Assembly: GCF_902635505.1 (NCBI RefSeq)
Contig: NC_045430.1
Span: forward strand, 109,548,425-109,612,424
Source: Sarcophilus harrisii
Lineage: Eukaryota > Chordata > Mammalia > Dasyuromorphia > Dasyuridae
Direction: 5' to 3'
Length of the DNA stretch: 64,000 nucleotides
Shown here: positions 1 through 11,169 of the stretch, one piece after another
Layout of the letters: the number at the start of each line of letters is the position of its first letter
How positions within the stretch are numbered: the stretch's first letter is position 1
The notes under the pieces: model-generated
Told to the model about the DNA's origin: nothing
Database searches by the model: none
The model's input: only the letters and a program-made list of their open reading frames with translations
Position numbers and translations under genes: made by a program

Positions 1-1530
1 AAGAAATGAAGAGTGCAATGAGACACAGCAGAAGCTTGGATCCCAAGGGCAGCATGTCTGTGGAGGGGAAGGAGAAAAAGTGGTGATGAAGGGAAGGGTA
101 ATAGAGGAGGAAAAAGGGAGAGTTGAGAAGGAAAGGAGGTAACAGCATCTAATTCTGCAACAGGATATTCAGGGATCCTTGTCTCTTTCACTGGCTGGTC
201 TCTTCTCATATACTGTTTCCCACTCTGTCCTTAAACGCCCACTCTTTCATTGTTACCATATTGTATCTCCCTCTTCTGATTTTTTATTCTTGTTTCTCTA
301 GTCTTTGTTCTTTTCACTCTCTCCTCTTTTTCCTTTTTCTTTTTCCCTACACCCATTAGTCCATCCTTGTTCCATCCCACCTATAGTCACTTGCTCTTGC
401 TCTGTTTCCTCCACTCCTTGACTCCCAGTTCTCCTTGATTTCTTGTGCCTTTCTCCCTTCCTTTGCTTCCTTTAATGAATCTTTTTCTCCTAAACCTTGG
501 ATAATGGAACAAAATTTGCCATCCCACCACTTAAAACTTAGTGATCACCACCTCCCATTCTCTCTCCCTTTTCAGGGCCCCAGACAGCAGGACAACTCAC
601 TAAGCTCAGTGATCTGTCTTTTCCTACCGTCTCCTTTAGCAGTTGAGTATGTATCTTTACACTTTTTCAGTCAGTCCCCCCTTTGGCTGGGGAATAAGAC
701 AAGCAGGGCCACTCCCCAGGAAGCATTCCAAGTTTGGCTGTGTCTGAAAGAATGAAGTAGAGAGAGGGAGGAGAGAGGAAGGAGAGAAAAAAAAGAGAGA
801 GAGAGAAGAAGCAGGATGGAGTGTCATAATGAGTATGGAATGAGAAAAGGGGAGGGAGGAAAGAGGGAATTATACACTCTTAATGCAAAGGTTAGGATCA
901 TAATGATCCTACTCTCTGGTGTATGTATGGGCCCAACCTAGTAAATTAATCCAGAGCACATGTGTGTCATTCACAACTTTGGGCCCAATCTCTCCTTTTG
1001 TCCACAGGTCCTTCTTATCTAATTAGTTCTCCCTCACTCTTTTAATTATTTGTTCACATTCACTAAATAAAATCTATATCTTTGTGTTCCTAAAAAAAAA
1101 AAAAAAAAAACTACATCTTTCTGTTCTCTTTGTCCTTTCTATTATACCTCCAATGTGCCACACCCACCCCCCTTCCCTCATCCCTTTTATTTCTATTTTC
1201 CTCAGTCTCTTGCTTCCTTATTTCAAGCTTTCAGGTTTCTAGACTGTTCCTGTTTCTCTCTGGAAATTATCTTACTTCTCTGGGAAACAATTGGCTGACT
1301 CCAATTGTTTGGAGGCTAACCAATTAGGTTAGCTAACCTAACCTAGGATTAGGTTAAAAGTTCATAGACAGGCAGTTGCAAAATTACAGCCCAGCATCAT
1401 GATGAGGCTCTGTGGGAGAACATGGTCTCTGTCCCATGACATTGAACATCTTGGATTGTGGAACCCTGCAGGTACATTGTCAGAGACAATCTGGAGATCA
1501 TGTGCATTTTCATGCTTTTTATTATCAACA
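1..1530. other. No gene; CT-rich and AG-rich intergenic DNA
   Basis: The stretch has pyrimidine-rich (180-460) and purine-rich (740-870) parts, an A run near 1093-1110, and short open frames without similarity I recognise. I see nothing functional here. Confidence 0.6.
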
Positions 1531-1534
1531 CATT

Positions 1535-1690
1535 AAATGTGTGTTGGACTTGAAGTCAAGAAAGTCCAGGTTCCAATATTGCCCCTGGTATTTCTGAGCT
1601 CTGCCACCTTAAGTAAGTCATGATTTCTCTGAACCTTAATTTCCACATCTGTCAAATGATGGTGATGAAAATATCCAAAATATGTTTCAT
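1535..1690 (+). repeat. MIR-type SINE relic
   Basis: It follows the MIR order: a tRNA-like start with 'ttggacttgaagtcaag', then the core with the 'aagtaagtcatgatttctctgaacct' equivalent of the MIR AAGTCACTTAACCTCT region, then 'catctgtcaaatgatggtg'. Heavily diverged, so old. Confidence 0.7.
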
Positions 1691-1927
1691 ACAGTTGTTA
1701 TGCCAGATATATAAAAAGATATATAAAAATTAGTGGCAGATATATAGGAATTCTGAGGTTTTCAATGGCCAAAATTCAACACAAGTGCATTCAGGCTTTG
1801 CTACTAACAGAAAGGCATCAGTCATAAAGCCTGAAATTTAGCCTGCACAAGGAAGAGGGGAAACCTTGACTTTCTCCCTTGGGTCTACCTTTTGTTTGGA
1901 CTTAAATTCATTTGAATCTACTAAGGT

Positions 1928-2266
1928 TGAGAAGGGGGACCCCAAAAGTCCCAGACTGGTATCACAAGGTGTCTCCAAAGAATTTGCAGACTTGAACCCA
2001 TCTCCTAGTCAAGAGTAAAGTTTATTAAAAGCAAGGTGATGCCATTACTAAGTGGACTGAATTCTAAGAGAATCCAGTAAAGAAAGAGAACCAAGGAGAT
2101 ATTTATACAGTTATGTTAATTCTATAAATCAAGGGTAAGGCTAGGAAGAAATCTCCAGATGAATTAAGGGTTGTCTTCAGATGGATTGGGTGTGCTAAAT
2201 TTTCTGAGGCAGATTCCAAAGCCAGAAGACCAAGGTCAGAGAACCCCAAAATCACAGTACATTAAA
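1928..2266 (-). mobile_element. Solo LTR fossil, family D (copy 1)
   Basis: It aligns by eye with 10337-10719: both carry a 'ggggaccccaaaag / gggtccccagg' start, 'agtttatt' or 'ggtttattgac' about 100 bases in (a reversed poly(A) signal), and a shared 'gttaattctat...caagg.ta.ggcta' block. The left end is near 1928 and the right end is approximate. Old and degraded endogenous-retrovirus LTR; no coding part is attached here. Confidence 0.5.
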
Positions 2267-4084
2267 TCTATTAAGCCAGAGAGGTTTTTGTCATATATAT
2301 CAGCTTAGCTGAACTCCAGATTAAACTATTATCTGTAAAACAAGGCTTTGATTAGTATCCTGGGACAAGTGGAAGTAATAGCTTGAAAGCACTCTGCATG
2401 ACTTTTGTTACCTAGATGTGGCTGTTGTAATTGTTTGTCCTTTGTTCTCCAAGAGGACCTCCATGGGAAGGTGGTACCATGACATGCAAGCAAGTTGGAT
2501 TTAGCTGAGGAAGGGCTGTGCAATAACTAAAGAACTGCCAGTTAGACAGGTTTTAGCCAACTTGTCAGGAATAGGTTTTAACCACTCTTCTCTAGCAGAC
2601 TGAAGCTAGGATTGTTGATCTGCCTTGAAGAAATGAGTACCTTAACAAGGAGCACATCCAGTAAGACCAGCAAAGCAATTAGCCCAGTAGAGATTCTGTG
2701 CCCACTGAGGAGCAGGCCTACCAAGTCCCGTAGAACAATAGGTGTCCAGCAATGATGCTGCACCTAGCAAGGAGAGTTGTCCCGCCATATATATTATATT
2801 CATCAAAAATGTCCTCCTGATAGATGATCCCTGTTTGTGGGAGCATGTATCCTATATTTATGAAAGGAATGTTATATTACAAATCTTCCTTTGTAATTTC
2901 ATCAATTTTATTGCTTTATATTAACTGTGTCCTCTGGCTGACTAGAGAAAAAGTCAACACATCTGCAGGTTCATAAGTTACCATTTTGAGTACATATCAG
3001 GTGCAAGAAGAAAGTATCATAGATGCCATGGATAAATGTCAAGTGATTTTATGTGCTAAGGATTTGGTAGTTTCTTGGTAAAAGGAGCCTAAAAATCATT
3101 ATACTGGATGTTCTGTACTGTGTACTTAGGAGTCTGATGGAAGTATATCCTTATTTTGGAAAAAGTATAGACATTAAACAGAAAGACAGTGAGTTTAATA
3201 ACTAAGTTGCAATGGAATTTGCAGGCATTTCTTTCTAAAGGGAGAAAGTCCAAATTGCTAATGGAATCATAGGTTCATACTGTAAAATTCTGAGGAGAAA
3301 CCATTTCTTTTAGTCCCCCTCCCTTTTTTTTTTTAAACAGAAATAGCAAACTGGTGACTAATAAAATATGGATTAGAAAAAATCAAGTAGAAAAGGGTAA
3401 CAGTAAATTAGGAGAGAGAAGAAAAAAGATAGAAAAAAAAACAGAAAATTAAATATGTACACTTCCTTTTTCCCATTTCACTGAGTGATTTGCAGATTTT
3501 GGTCAGCCCTCATACATATAGCTTATTAGTACCTGGTCACTTCTTCCCAGACCTCTCTCATTTTCTATCCATTCCACAGTGAGAGCTTAGAGCCTGGAAA
3601 ACAGATGTGATTCTAGGAATAGGTCTGGGGAAATGAGGAAGTAGTGAAGGGGCGGGCAAGAGAAAATGTGAAAGAAAGAAAGCAACTTTAGATAAGAGAA
3701 AGTGTGGGGAGCCTCCAGTGAGCACTTGTATTTTCCATGAATCTCAGACAGATGGAGAGACTGGCTGCCTACCAATCAGCTGGCTGTGAGAACAGTGACC
3801 TCAACCATGATGACCTAGCCAGAGGCTACAGAAATTTAGGGCCTCCCCAGGCAGAGGGAGTGGGACTCTCTCTGGGGAAGAGAATGTGGGGGTGGGGAGA
3901 GGGTGGAGAGAGAGAATAGGAACAGAATGTTCAAGGGAAGCAGAAAGGGAGGAAAGGAAGCAACGCCTCAGAAGCAAGGAAGTAGGAAATCTGGCTGGCA
4001 TAAGGATATAATCCACAATAATGCTGGGCAGTAGGATTTTTGTCACACTTATGAGGTCACACTTATAAGAATAGTGTGTTTCCA
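2267..4084. other. Mostly unassigned intergenic sequence
   Basis: About 2415-2525 contains 'tttgtcctttgttctccaag' followed by a 'ccatgacatgcaagcaagtt' block, which I recognise as a common marsupial interspersed repeat without being sure of its name. A block at 3056-3096 recurs at 9054-9094. I see no gene and nothing else I can support. Confidence 0.4.
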
Positions 4085-4222
4085 TGTTTAACCTATATAG
4101 GATTGCTTGCTATCTTGGTGGGGAGAAGAGAGAGGGAGAAAAATTTGGAACACAAGGTTTTGCAAAGGTGGGGATTAAAGACTGTCTTTGCATGTATTTG
4201 GAAAAATAAAAAACTATTTTAA
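4085..4222 (+). mobile_element. L1 3'-terminal fragment
   Basis: It ends in the conserved marsupial L1 3' UTR pattern: 'ggattgcttgctatcttgg', a G/A-rich run, 'tttggaacacaaggtttt', 'catgtatttggaaaaataaa', then an A-rich tail. The same pattern is at 52325-52440 and 19080-19130. 5'-truncated and non-coding. Confidence 0.75.
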
Positions 4223-4489
4223 AAAAGAATAATGTGTTTCAAAGTTCCTTTCTTATCTCATCTTTTCCTCATGAAAACCCTACAGAGATCCATTCTCCTT
4301 GGAGAGCTTCTCTGTTTGCTCTCAGAAATACATAGGAGTACTCAGGCTCACTTCTCATTGGATATTCCTGTATTTTTTTGGTCCACCTTCATCCCCAATC
4401 TATGACCTTCACAATTTTACCAAGTCCTACTCAACACAAAAGCTTTAAAATGGTCAGACACAATAGTCCCATAATTCTAGTAGTGCCTT

Positions 4490-5210
4490 TCCTCTATTGG
4501 TTATCTTTGATTTATTCTGGATATATCTTGTTTGTAATATTTACATGTTACCCAATTAGTCTGGGAGCTCCTCGAGAATGATGATGTTTATATATGGGGT
4601 ACCTAAATGAAATTAGGGTTTAACTGAGGTCTAGTGGCAGGTTCAGGATACAGGTCATCAAATGGAGTTCCCCTGCAACCCCATTGGATTCGGCACAAGG
4701 ATACGGAGTTAAATGAAGTCTAGTAGCGACGGGAGAGTCCCCCATAAAGGAATTTATTGACCTGAAAAGTTAGATTGAAAAAGAGGTTTATTATGGGGTT
4801 TGGAAGTAAGGATAAAGTCTAGTTGAGGAAATGAGATGAAGGCAGAGATAAGAGGACACTGGAAACAGAGGATTCCAGTTTGGCTCTTTTATAATGAGAG
4901 ACTTAGCTAAAGGGGCCTGTGGGTGGAGTCCCGAGTTGTCTCAGATCCGGGTGGGACTGGGACAGGCCTGGATCTTCTATGGGAATTCAAAGGGACCAGG
5001 ATTTGTGAATCAAAAGGTCCTGGATTGATCAACTAGGAAGGGTTGGGAATCAGACAGAAAGGAATAATCAATTCTTAAAGGGACCACACCCGCATCAAGA
5101 ACAGGAACTATCTTTGCCTTTCTTCATATCCCCAGTCCTTAGTACAGTGGCTGGGGCATAGTAGACTGATAATAAATGCTATTTAAATGACGAACCAACT
5201 GAATATTGTG
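4490..5210 (+). mobile_element. L2 3' end, split by an LTR
   Basis: 'gtctgggagctcctcgag' (4558-4575) and, after the LTR, 'ggaactatctttgcctttcttc...cccagtccttagtacagtg...aataaatgct' (5103-5180) together form the familiar L2 3'-terminal block. The LTR at 4579-5097 interrupts it, so the L2 is the older element. Confidence 0.75.
4579..5097 (-). mobile_element. Solo LTR fossil, family A (copy 1)
   Basis: It begins TGATG and ends CATCA, and is flanked by a perfect 4-bp duplication AGAA (4575-4578 and 5098-5101). Length is 519 bp. It aligns along its whole length with 6801-7382 and, in reverse, with 28393-30291. A 4-bp duplication with TG...CA ends fits a class I (gammaretrovirus-like) endogenous retrovirus LTR. 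No internal region is attached. Confidence 0.8.
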
Positions 5211-6800
5211 ATGAAGAAACACTGTTTCCAAAATTCCTGGAGTTAAAAGGCTTTCTCTGGCATTAGGGAGAGACCTGAAGTGAAATTATCCATTCATACC
5301 TCCATTCCAAATAGCTTCGATTTTCTTACAGATATAGGTAAAGGTTTGCCAAGTACTATGGGGGTGGCAATTCTTCACGGAATTAATTCGTATTGTGTGG
5401 TCAAAATAACTTTTTACAAATGAAAGACCTTCTTTGGCTCACGCAGAGAAGTGCTGATGCGCTTTTTTAAAGGGACCTTCAAACCCCGAGAGGGAGACTG
5501 GGGTGAAAAGACTAGGGGGAGAAGGAAGAAATGAAAGGGGAGTTTTATTCTCCACAATGATTTTATTCATCTGTTTATTGGCTTGTAAAGAAGGTATCTA
5601 TTAGCTGAAGGCCTCTGGGCAAATGTACAAAAATATAATTAGCACAGGCCAATCCAAGCATATTTAATCCAAGAGCTAAGAGAGGAAAAAAAAAAAAAAA
5701 AAAGAAAGAAACCACAAACCATAAAAAAGAAGGAAGAGAACTAAAGGAATTTAGGGCAAAATGAAGAAAAAAATCAAAACCAGAAAAACAGCCTTACAAT
5801 AGGACTTGAAGTTTAGTAGATAGGGTTTCTAAGACAATGAGGACAAGGAGTTGCCAAAGTAAGGGTAAGAACTATATTTGAGCACTCAGAGAAGTATGAG
5901 AAGTTGTTTGAAAGAAATTCAGAGACTAGAGAGTACCCACTAAGTTTTTTCATGCCATAAACCAAAGTGAAGAGTAAAGTCTATTCCAATTTCCAATGGT
6001 GAAGCAAGCATATTAGGAGACAGAGCAAAAAATAAATAAACTCTCTTCACTAAAGTAACATAAAGAAATTTAGCAATAACAATCTTAGAACAAAGAACAT
6101 GATTATATAGGTACCAAAATCAATGGATATAAAAATGTTATTCATTATTTACAAGATAATGTCTTTAATACATTAATTGGGGGACATGTGTTTTGAGTTA
6201 TTTTGTTGTGATGCCAGTGAATCTGCACTGATTAGGTTATAAGGAAAACCATGCATTTGTAAAATGGTAAGCCAAGATTTCGGGTGCAGTACATGGCTCT
6301 GAAATAATTTTTTTTTCCTCTAAAACCAATTGTCTTATGTGGAAAGAAAACTAAGAACTCAAAACTCATCACCATCACATTCTAAAAAATGGAATTAATT
6401 GGTCATGGACAAACAAGATGAAGTTTAACAATAAAAAAAAAAAAAAATGCTGCAAATTCCATTACTTCCTTTGATTACTTCTGTGATTTCAATAAGAATA
6501 TGCCCTACACTAGTGGGTCATAATGGGGTCCTTGGTCTCTGATAGTTATGTAGATCATAGAGAAGGGCATTAACTGGAGAGGGCCTGAATTGCTATATAC
6601 AGTTGGGATGCCAAGCTACTCCCTGAGGCAAGCAGGGAGAGGTATTAACAGGATTAAGTGGACCCCTTTGCTATAATGGGCCTTTGTTGAATTCTCTGCA
6701 TTGACACAATTATCATGACCCCAGTGTTGCAGTATTCCATCAGAAGGCCAAATTTATGTCAATCCCCCGGTTATTTTTCTCCTCTAAAGGAATCAAGTAG
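5211..6800. other. Unassigned sequence between two LTR copies
   Basis: AT-rich, with A runs at 5685-5705 and 6430-6446 and no coding signal. It lies between two LTRs of one family, but each LTR has its own flanking duplication, so I do not read it as the inside of a provirus. Confidence 0.5.
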
Positions 6801-7382
6801 TGATGAAATTTAGATATGGGGTACCTAAATGAAATTAGGGTTTAGTTGAGGCCTAGTGGCAGGTTTGGGGTAAAGGGAATCAAATAGTTTCCCTGCAACC
6901 TCTTTGGATTCGGTGCAAGGATACAGAGTTAAATATGTCTAGTGGCAGGACAAGCATTCCCAATAAAAGCATTTATTGGCCCAAAAAAACTAGATTGATA
7001 AAAGAGGTTCATTATGGGGTTTGGAATTAAGGTTAAAGTATAGTTAAGGAAATGGGTGAAGGTAGAGATAAAGGAACGCCGGAAACAGAGTTACAGTAGG
7101 CAGAGGGTGCTGGCATGGCAGGTATAAGGCTGGCATGTTTGGAACGTCTGCTAAGAGGGAGTCCCAGCTTGGCTCTTTTATAATGGGAGATTTAGCTAGA
7201 GGGGCCTGTGGGTGTAGTCCCAAATTGGCTCAGATTGGGTGGGGCTGGGACAGGGGATCTTCTATTGGAATTCAAAGGGACCAGGATTTGTGAATCAAAA
7301 GGTCCTTGATTGATAATTACATCAAATAGGAGGGTTTGGGAATCAGAAAGAAAGGAATCTTAAAGGGACCACACCGGCATCA
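6801..7382 (-). mobile_element. Solo LTR fossil, family A (copy 2)
   Basis: TGATG...CATCA ends, 582 bp, with a near-matching 4-bp flank (GTAG at 6797-6800, GCAG at 7383-7386). It shares 'ggggtacctaaatgaaatta' and the terminal 'taaagggaccacacc.gcatca' with copy 1. It has about 60 extra bases near 7090-7150 relative to copy 1. Confidence 0.78.
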
Positions 7383-7724
7383 GCAGCACCCCACTTCTTC
7401 ACCAATTCCTTTTAAGGATAGCCCCCTTACTAAGGGTCACAATGGTGGGGATTTAGCCCAACCATCAATTCCCCCCCCCAACTTCTTAATTAGCCCAAGT
7501 CTTTCCATTATTAATCATTAACTCCTTTTTAGAAATTACCAGAAGCGTAATAAAATGTTTGCCTCTTGATTTGGAGATGGTCTAAGCCTACAAGTTCTTT
7601 TGAGATCCCTCCCAGTACCACCCATAACCTCAACACATTTGGGAGATTCAACCCCTTCCCATTTCCCAATAAGGGGGAGGCCAGAAAGGAACAGTCAATT
7701 AACCATTGACTATGCCAGGCATTG

Positions 7725-7880
7725 GTAAGCACTTTACAAATATAGGTAGGTGTGATTATAATATCATTTTACAGTTGAAGTGAGGAAGACAAAGGTAAGA
7801 GATTTTCCTAGGCTCACACAGCTATAAAGTGTCTTAGGCCAGTTTTGACATAAGGGATTCCTAACTCTAGGGCCAGCAGT
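7725..7880 (-). repeat. MIR-type SINE relic
   Basis: It contains 'attttacagttgaagtgagg' and 'cctaggctcacacagctata' in the order expected of a reversed MIR core. Old and diverged. Confidence 0.65.
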
Positions 7881-8135
7881 CTATCTGACGAGGAAAGCCC
7901 CGAAACTCTCTTTTTCTCTCTGACCTTGGGGATGAACCATGAGGTAAAGCACTTGAGAAGCTCCTTGAAGGAGAGATTCTCCTAGAATCCTGCCTTTGTG
8001 AGACACCCCAGGTAGGCAATCAAGATAAAGTAGCTTATCTTGGTGGGACTAGTTGAAGTAATCTCATTTAGCTGGACATCTAGATTTCTATTGACTCCTA
8101 TTATTGGCTTAAAACCATTCCCAGTAAATGGTCTC
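7881..8135. repeat. Unclassified repeat related to 8885-9060
   Basis: 'gaccttggggatgaaccatgagg...cacttgagaagctcctt...atcaagataaag' here parallels 'gactttgggagggaagccatggg...tcttgagaaactcctct...atcaagataaag' at 8950-9030. The two copies bracket an antisense L1 segment. They could be parts of an LTR or ERV, but I cannot assign a family. Confidence 0.45.
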
Positions 8136-8139
8136 ATCT

Positions 8140-8840
8140 AGGCCTGGGGGTAGTGATGGCATTTTTTTCTCTTTCTTCCAGCTATTTGATGTATGGGATT
8201 AGTAGTAGTATTACTGGATACAAGGATATTCACACTTTAGTGGTTTTCTGGACAGAGTCCCAAATTCAGAATGACTTTACAAATGACTATTCCACCAACA
8301 AACATCAATGTGCCCCAAAGTCTTTCATTTTCCCTTTTGTCAGTTTTGACAATCTAATGCATATGAAATGTCCAATGGGAGTTGCTTTATCTCTCTTATT
8401 ATCTCTCTTGTTTTGTATCTCTCTTATTATCAGTAAATTGGAGCATTTTTAGATATGACTATAAATAGCTTACATTTCTTCCCTTGAGAACTGCCTATTC
8501 ATATATTTTGATCATTTAGCAAATGAGAAATGTATACTATTCTTGTAAATGTAAATCAATTCCATATAGATCTTGGAAATGAAACTTTTAAAGTGGAATT
8601 CACTGCAAAAAAAAAAAATTTCTCCTTTTAATTGTTTTCCTTATAATCTTAGCTGCACTAGGTTTGTTTATGCAACAACTTTTCAATTTTATGTAATCAA
8701 AATTATCTATTTCATCTTCTGAGCTCCTTTTTCTTGAACTCCTCCCCGAGCTATAGATCAAAAAGGTAATTCCTTTCTTGTTCCCCTAAACTATGGTATA
8801 TAGCAAGCATTTAATTAAGACTTTTATTTGATTAATTGAT
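8140..8840 (-). mobile_element. Old antisense L1 ORF2 fragment
   Basis: Read on the minus strand it follows the ORF2 C-terminal order. 'ttccaccaacaaacatcaatg' is the reverse of the 'cattgttggtgg' region, 'gctgcactaggtttgtttat' reverses the 'acaaac.aatgcagctaag' region, and 'caattttatgtaatcaaaat' reverses 'gattacattaaattaaaa'. Diverged and non-coding. Confidence 0.65.
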
Positions 8841-9129
8841 TTCTGGTCAAAGTTAAAAGAGGATAGGTGATTGGTAAATCCCTTCTTAGAGAATTTGAGA
8901 CAGCTATTTATCATCTTAATGATGAGGGGAAGCCTGAAACTGTCCTCTGACTTTGGGAGGGAAGCCATGGGGGAATTCTTGAGAAACTCCTCTGGGATAG
9001 GCCCACCTAAGGGAATCAAGATAAAGGGGGTTCATTCTGTTATTTGGTATAGGTAAGGATTTGGTAATTTCTTGGTAAAAGGAGCCTAAAAATCTGCATC
9101 CTCTATTGAGCTGCATCCTCTATTGAGCT

Positions 9130-9511
9130 GAAAATTAGTCCAGGACCACTCTTACTTAACTTGAATTTAAGTGGACTCATTCTACTGAAAATCTAGACCT
9201 GACGGCAGTAATTGAAATTTAAAGGGCAATTTTAAACTCATTTCTTTGCAGAGGCAAAATTTCTTTAAGTGGCATAGCTGCCTACCAGGACCCCTGCCCT
9301 CTGTGAAGAGACACCCTCTTCTCAGTGTTAACACCTCTGTTTATTTTTCTGCCAGGAATTCTCTGCAAGGACCTTTATCTCTCTGCCAGGACTGACTTTG
9401 TCAGTGCCAATAAAACTTCCTTTTTTCCACTAACATTTCGAGTTCATAAATTCTTTTACCTTGAACCTGCCCACCAAAAGGGGATTTTCACACCCTAACT
9501 CTGCACTATCA
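9130..9511 (+). mobile_element. LTR fossil, family C/E (3' part clear)
   Basis: It matches the reverse of 26796-27521: 'cttctcagtgttaac', a CCAGGA-rich middle, 'caataaaacttcc' (poly(A) signal near 9409-9415) and a tail of CT-rich blocks ending CTATCA at 9511. The 5' edge is unclear and may lie further left, near 8850. Old and non-coding. Confidence 0.6.
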
Positions 9512-9889
9512 CGAACCGCATCATTAATAGCTATACAGAGATTTGTTGTGTTTGAGGTATATATCTGAGACAAAGCCAAGAGAATCTTCCAGGACTTATA
9601 AAAGTGGATAATTACAAATCAATAGTGAACTCAACAATGGTCTGGTAGAAATTGTCTAAACCAGGTGTCCTCAGATCCCCAATAAGGGTATGAATAGATT
9701 CCAAGAGGTCTATGAACTTTGATGCAGACAAATTTTTCACTAGCTTTTGAGCTTTTTGTTTTTGTTCTTGTTTTTTTGTTTTTAATTCTAACTGTATTTT
9801 ATTTTATGAATTTAAAAATATTACTTTTTAGAAAGGATCCATTCAATTTGCAAGATTGCCAAAGGTATTCATGACAAAAAAGATAATCC

Positions 9890-10315
9890 CAGATTTGGCC
9901 AAACATTTTATATCACTACCACAATTAACTAAAAATTGATGCCTAACCTAAGTATTATAGATCATACCATTAAAATTAGAAAAGAAGCAAAAGAGATACT
10001 TTTCACTGTGGTTGAAGAGTAAATTCTTAACCAATTAAGAAAAGGAGAAAATTATAAAAGATAAAAATAAATTATTTTGTTTACATGACACTAAAAAGCT
10101 TCTGCATAAACAAAATCAATACAGCTAGGATTAAAAAAAGAATGTGATTTCCTAGGGAAAATATCTTTATGTAAAAATTTTTTATGGGTCTGATTTCCAA
10201 GATTTATAATAAACTAACAAAAATATATAAGATTAAAAGCCTTTCTTTAACAGATCAGATTGATAGATTTGAAAACTATTACTAAACATGTGTTTCATAT
10301 TACTAATGTTGAAGA
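9890..10315 (+). mobile_element. Old L1 ORF2 3' fragment
   Basis: 'aaaagcttctgcataaacaa aatcaatacagctaggatta' (about 10094-10133) and 'gggtctgatttccaagattt' (10186-10205) are the L1 ORF2 C-terminal region that reads 'KSFC..KIN..KIRRE...LISK' in better copies. Strongly decayed. Confidence 0.6.
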
Positions 10316-10336
10316 ATAAGACATCCTAACAATATT

Positions 10337-10719
10337 TGGGGGTCCCCAGGTTGGTGCCACAGGTATGGAGAAAAAATTCACAGACCCAGTCTCCAAGTTA
10401 AGTGGCAGTGGGTTTATTGACTCTGAGAACAGCAGGATAGATTCCAGAAGGGAAATAGCAGCGTGCTAAGGAGCAGAGGACAGCTTATCCAGCTTTCTAC
10501 CACTGACATGTTAATTCTATGGTCCAAGGATAGGGCTAGCGAGTAGTATCTGGAATTTGGTTCCCATTGACAAAATTAGCATTCATCAATAAATTGAGAA
10601 TCTATTCAGAATCAGATTGGGCATCGGAGTTTCCTAAGGCATAAAATCTAGAATCACTGACTTATTGCCAGAACAGAAGCCCCCCTAAAATCAGGGGACC
10701 GAAAAATCATATTACATCA
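10337..10719 (-). mobile_element. 3' LTR fossil, family D (copy 2), with adjoining internal end
   Basis: TG at 10337 and CA at 10719 bound a 383-bp LTR similar to 1928-2266. On the minus strand the bases just before the LTR (10720-10733) read as a polypurine tract, GAAGGGGGACAA, the usual mark of the inside edge of a 3' LTR. About 10720-11170 is therefore probably decayed internal sequence of the same endogenous retrovirus. No 5' LTR was found. Confidence 0.55.
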
Positions 10720-11169
10720 TTGTCCCCCTTCAAGCAGTCATCCCCAAATTCATTTGGGACAAAGATACAAAAATCTCATCTTCTGGAGCTGCTTCATGTT
10801 GATAAGGGGCATAGAGCTGTCCCTACTCAGTGGGGGTTCAGACCAGGCAGCAGCAACATCTAGGGGATGTTGAGTGTCTGAGTCAGTCAGCCCATGATAT
10901 TCAGATTGAACAAGTTCATAGCTTAGAAACTGGAGGAAACAAACTTCACAAGTAGGTTAAAAATGTAGGGGACAAATATGAGCAAAAATAAATAATTAGA
11001 AGTGGAGTTAGTATAGGGGTTAATAGAGACCATAGCCAGGAACCCCATCCAGAGGAAGACTGGGGAGAGGGGAAGAATGAGATGAGACTTTTATGAGTGT
11101 CTTGCAACCAGCCATCAGATTACAGAAAGCTGAAAGAACTGTTTTAAGTATGAAACTGCATTAATCTTC

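Noticed and set aside
4579-7382. One provirus bounded by two LTRs
   Set aside because: Each LTR has its own 4-bp flanks, and the intervening DNA lacks a primer-binding site, a polypurine tract and retroviral coding traces.
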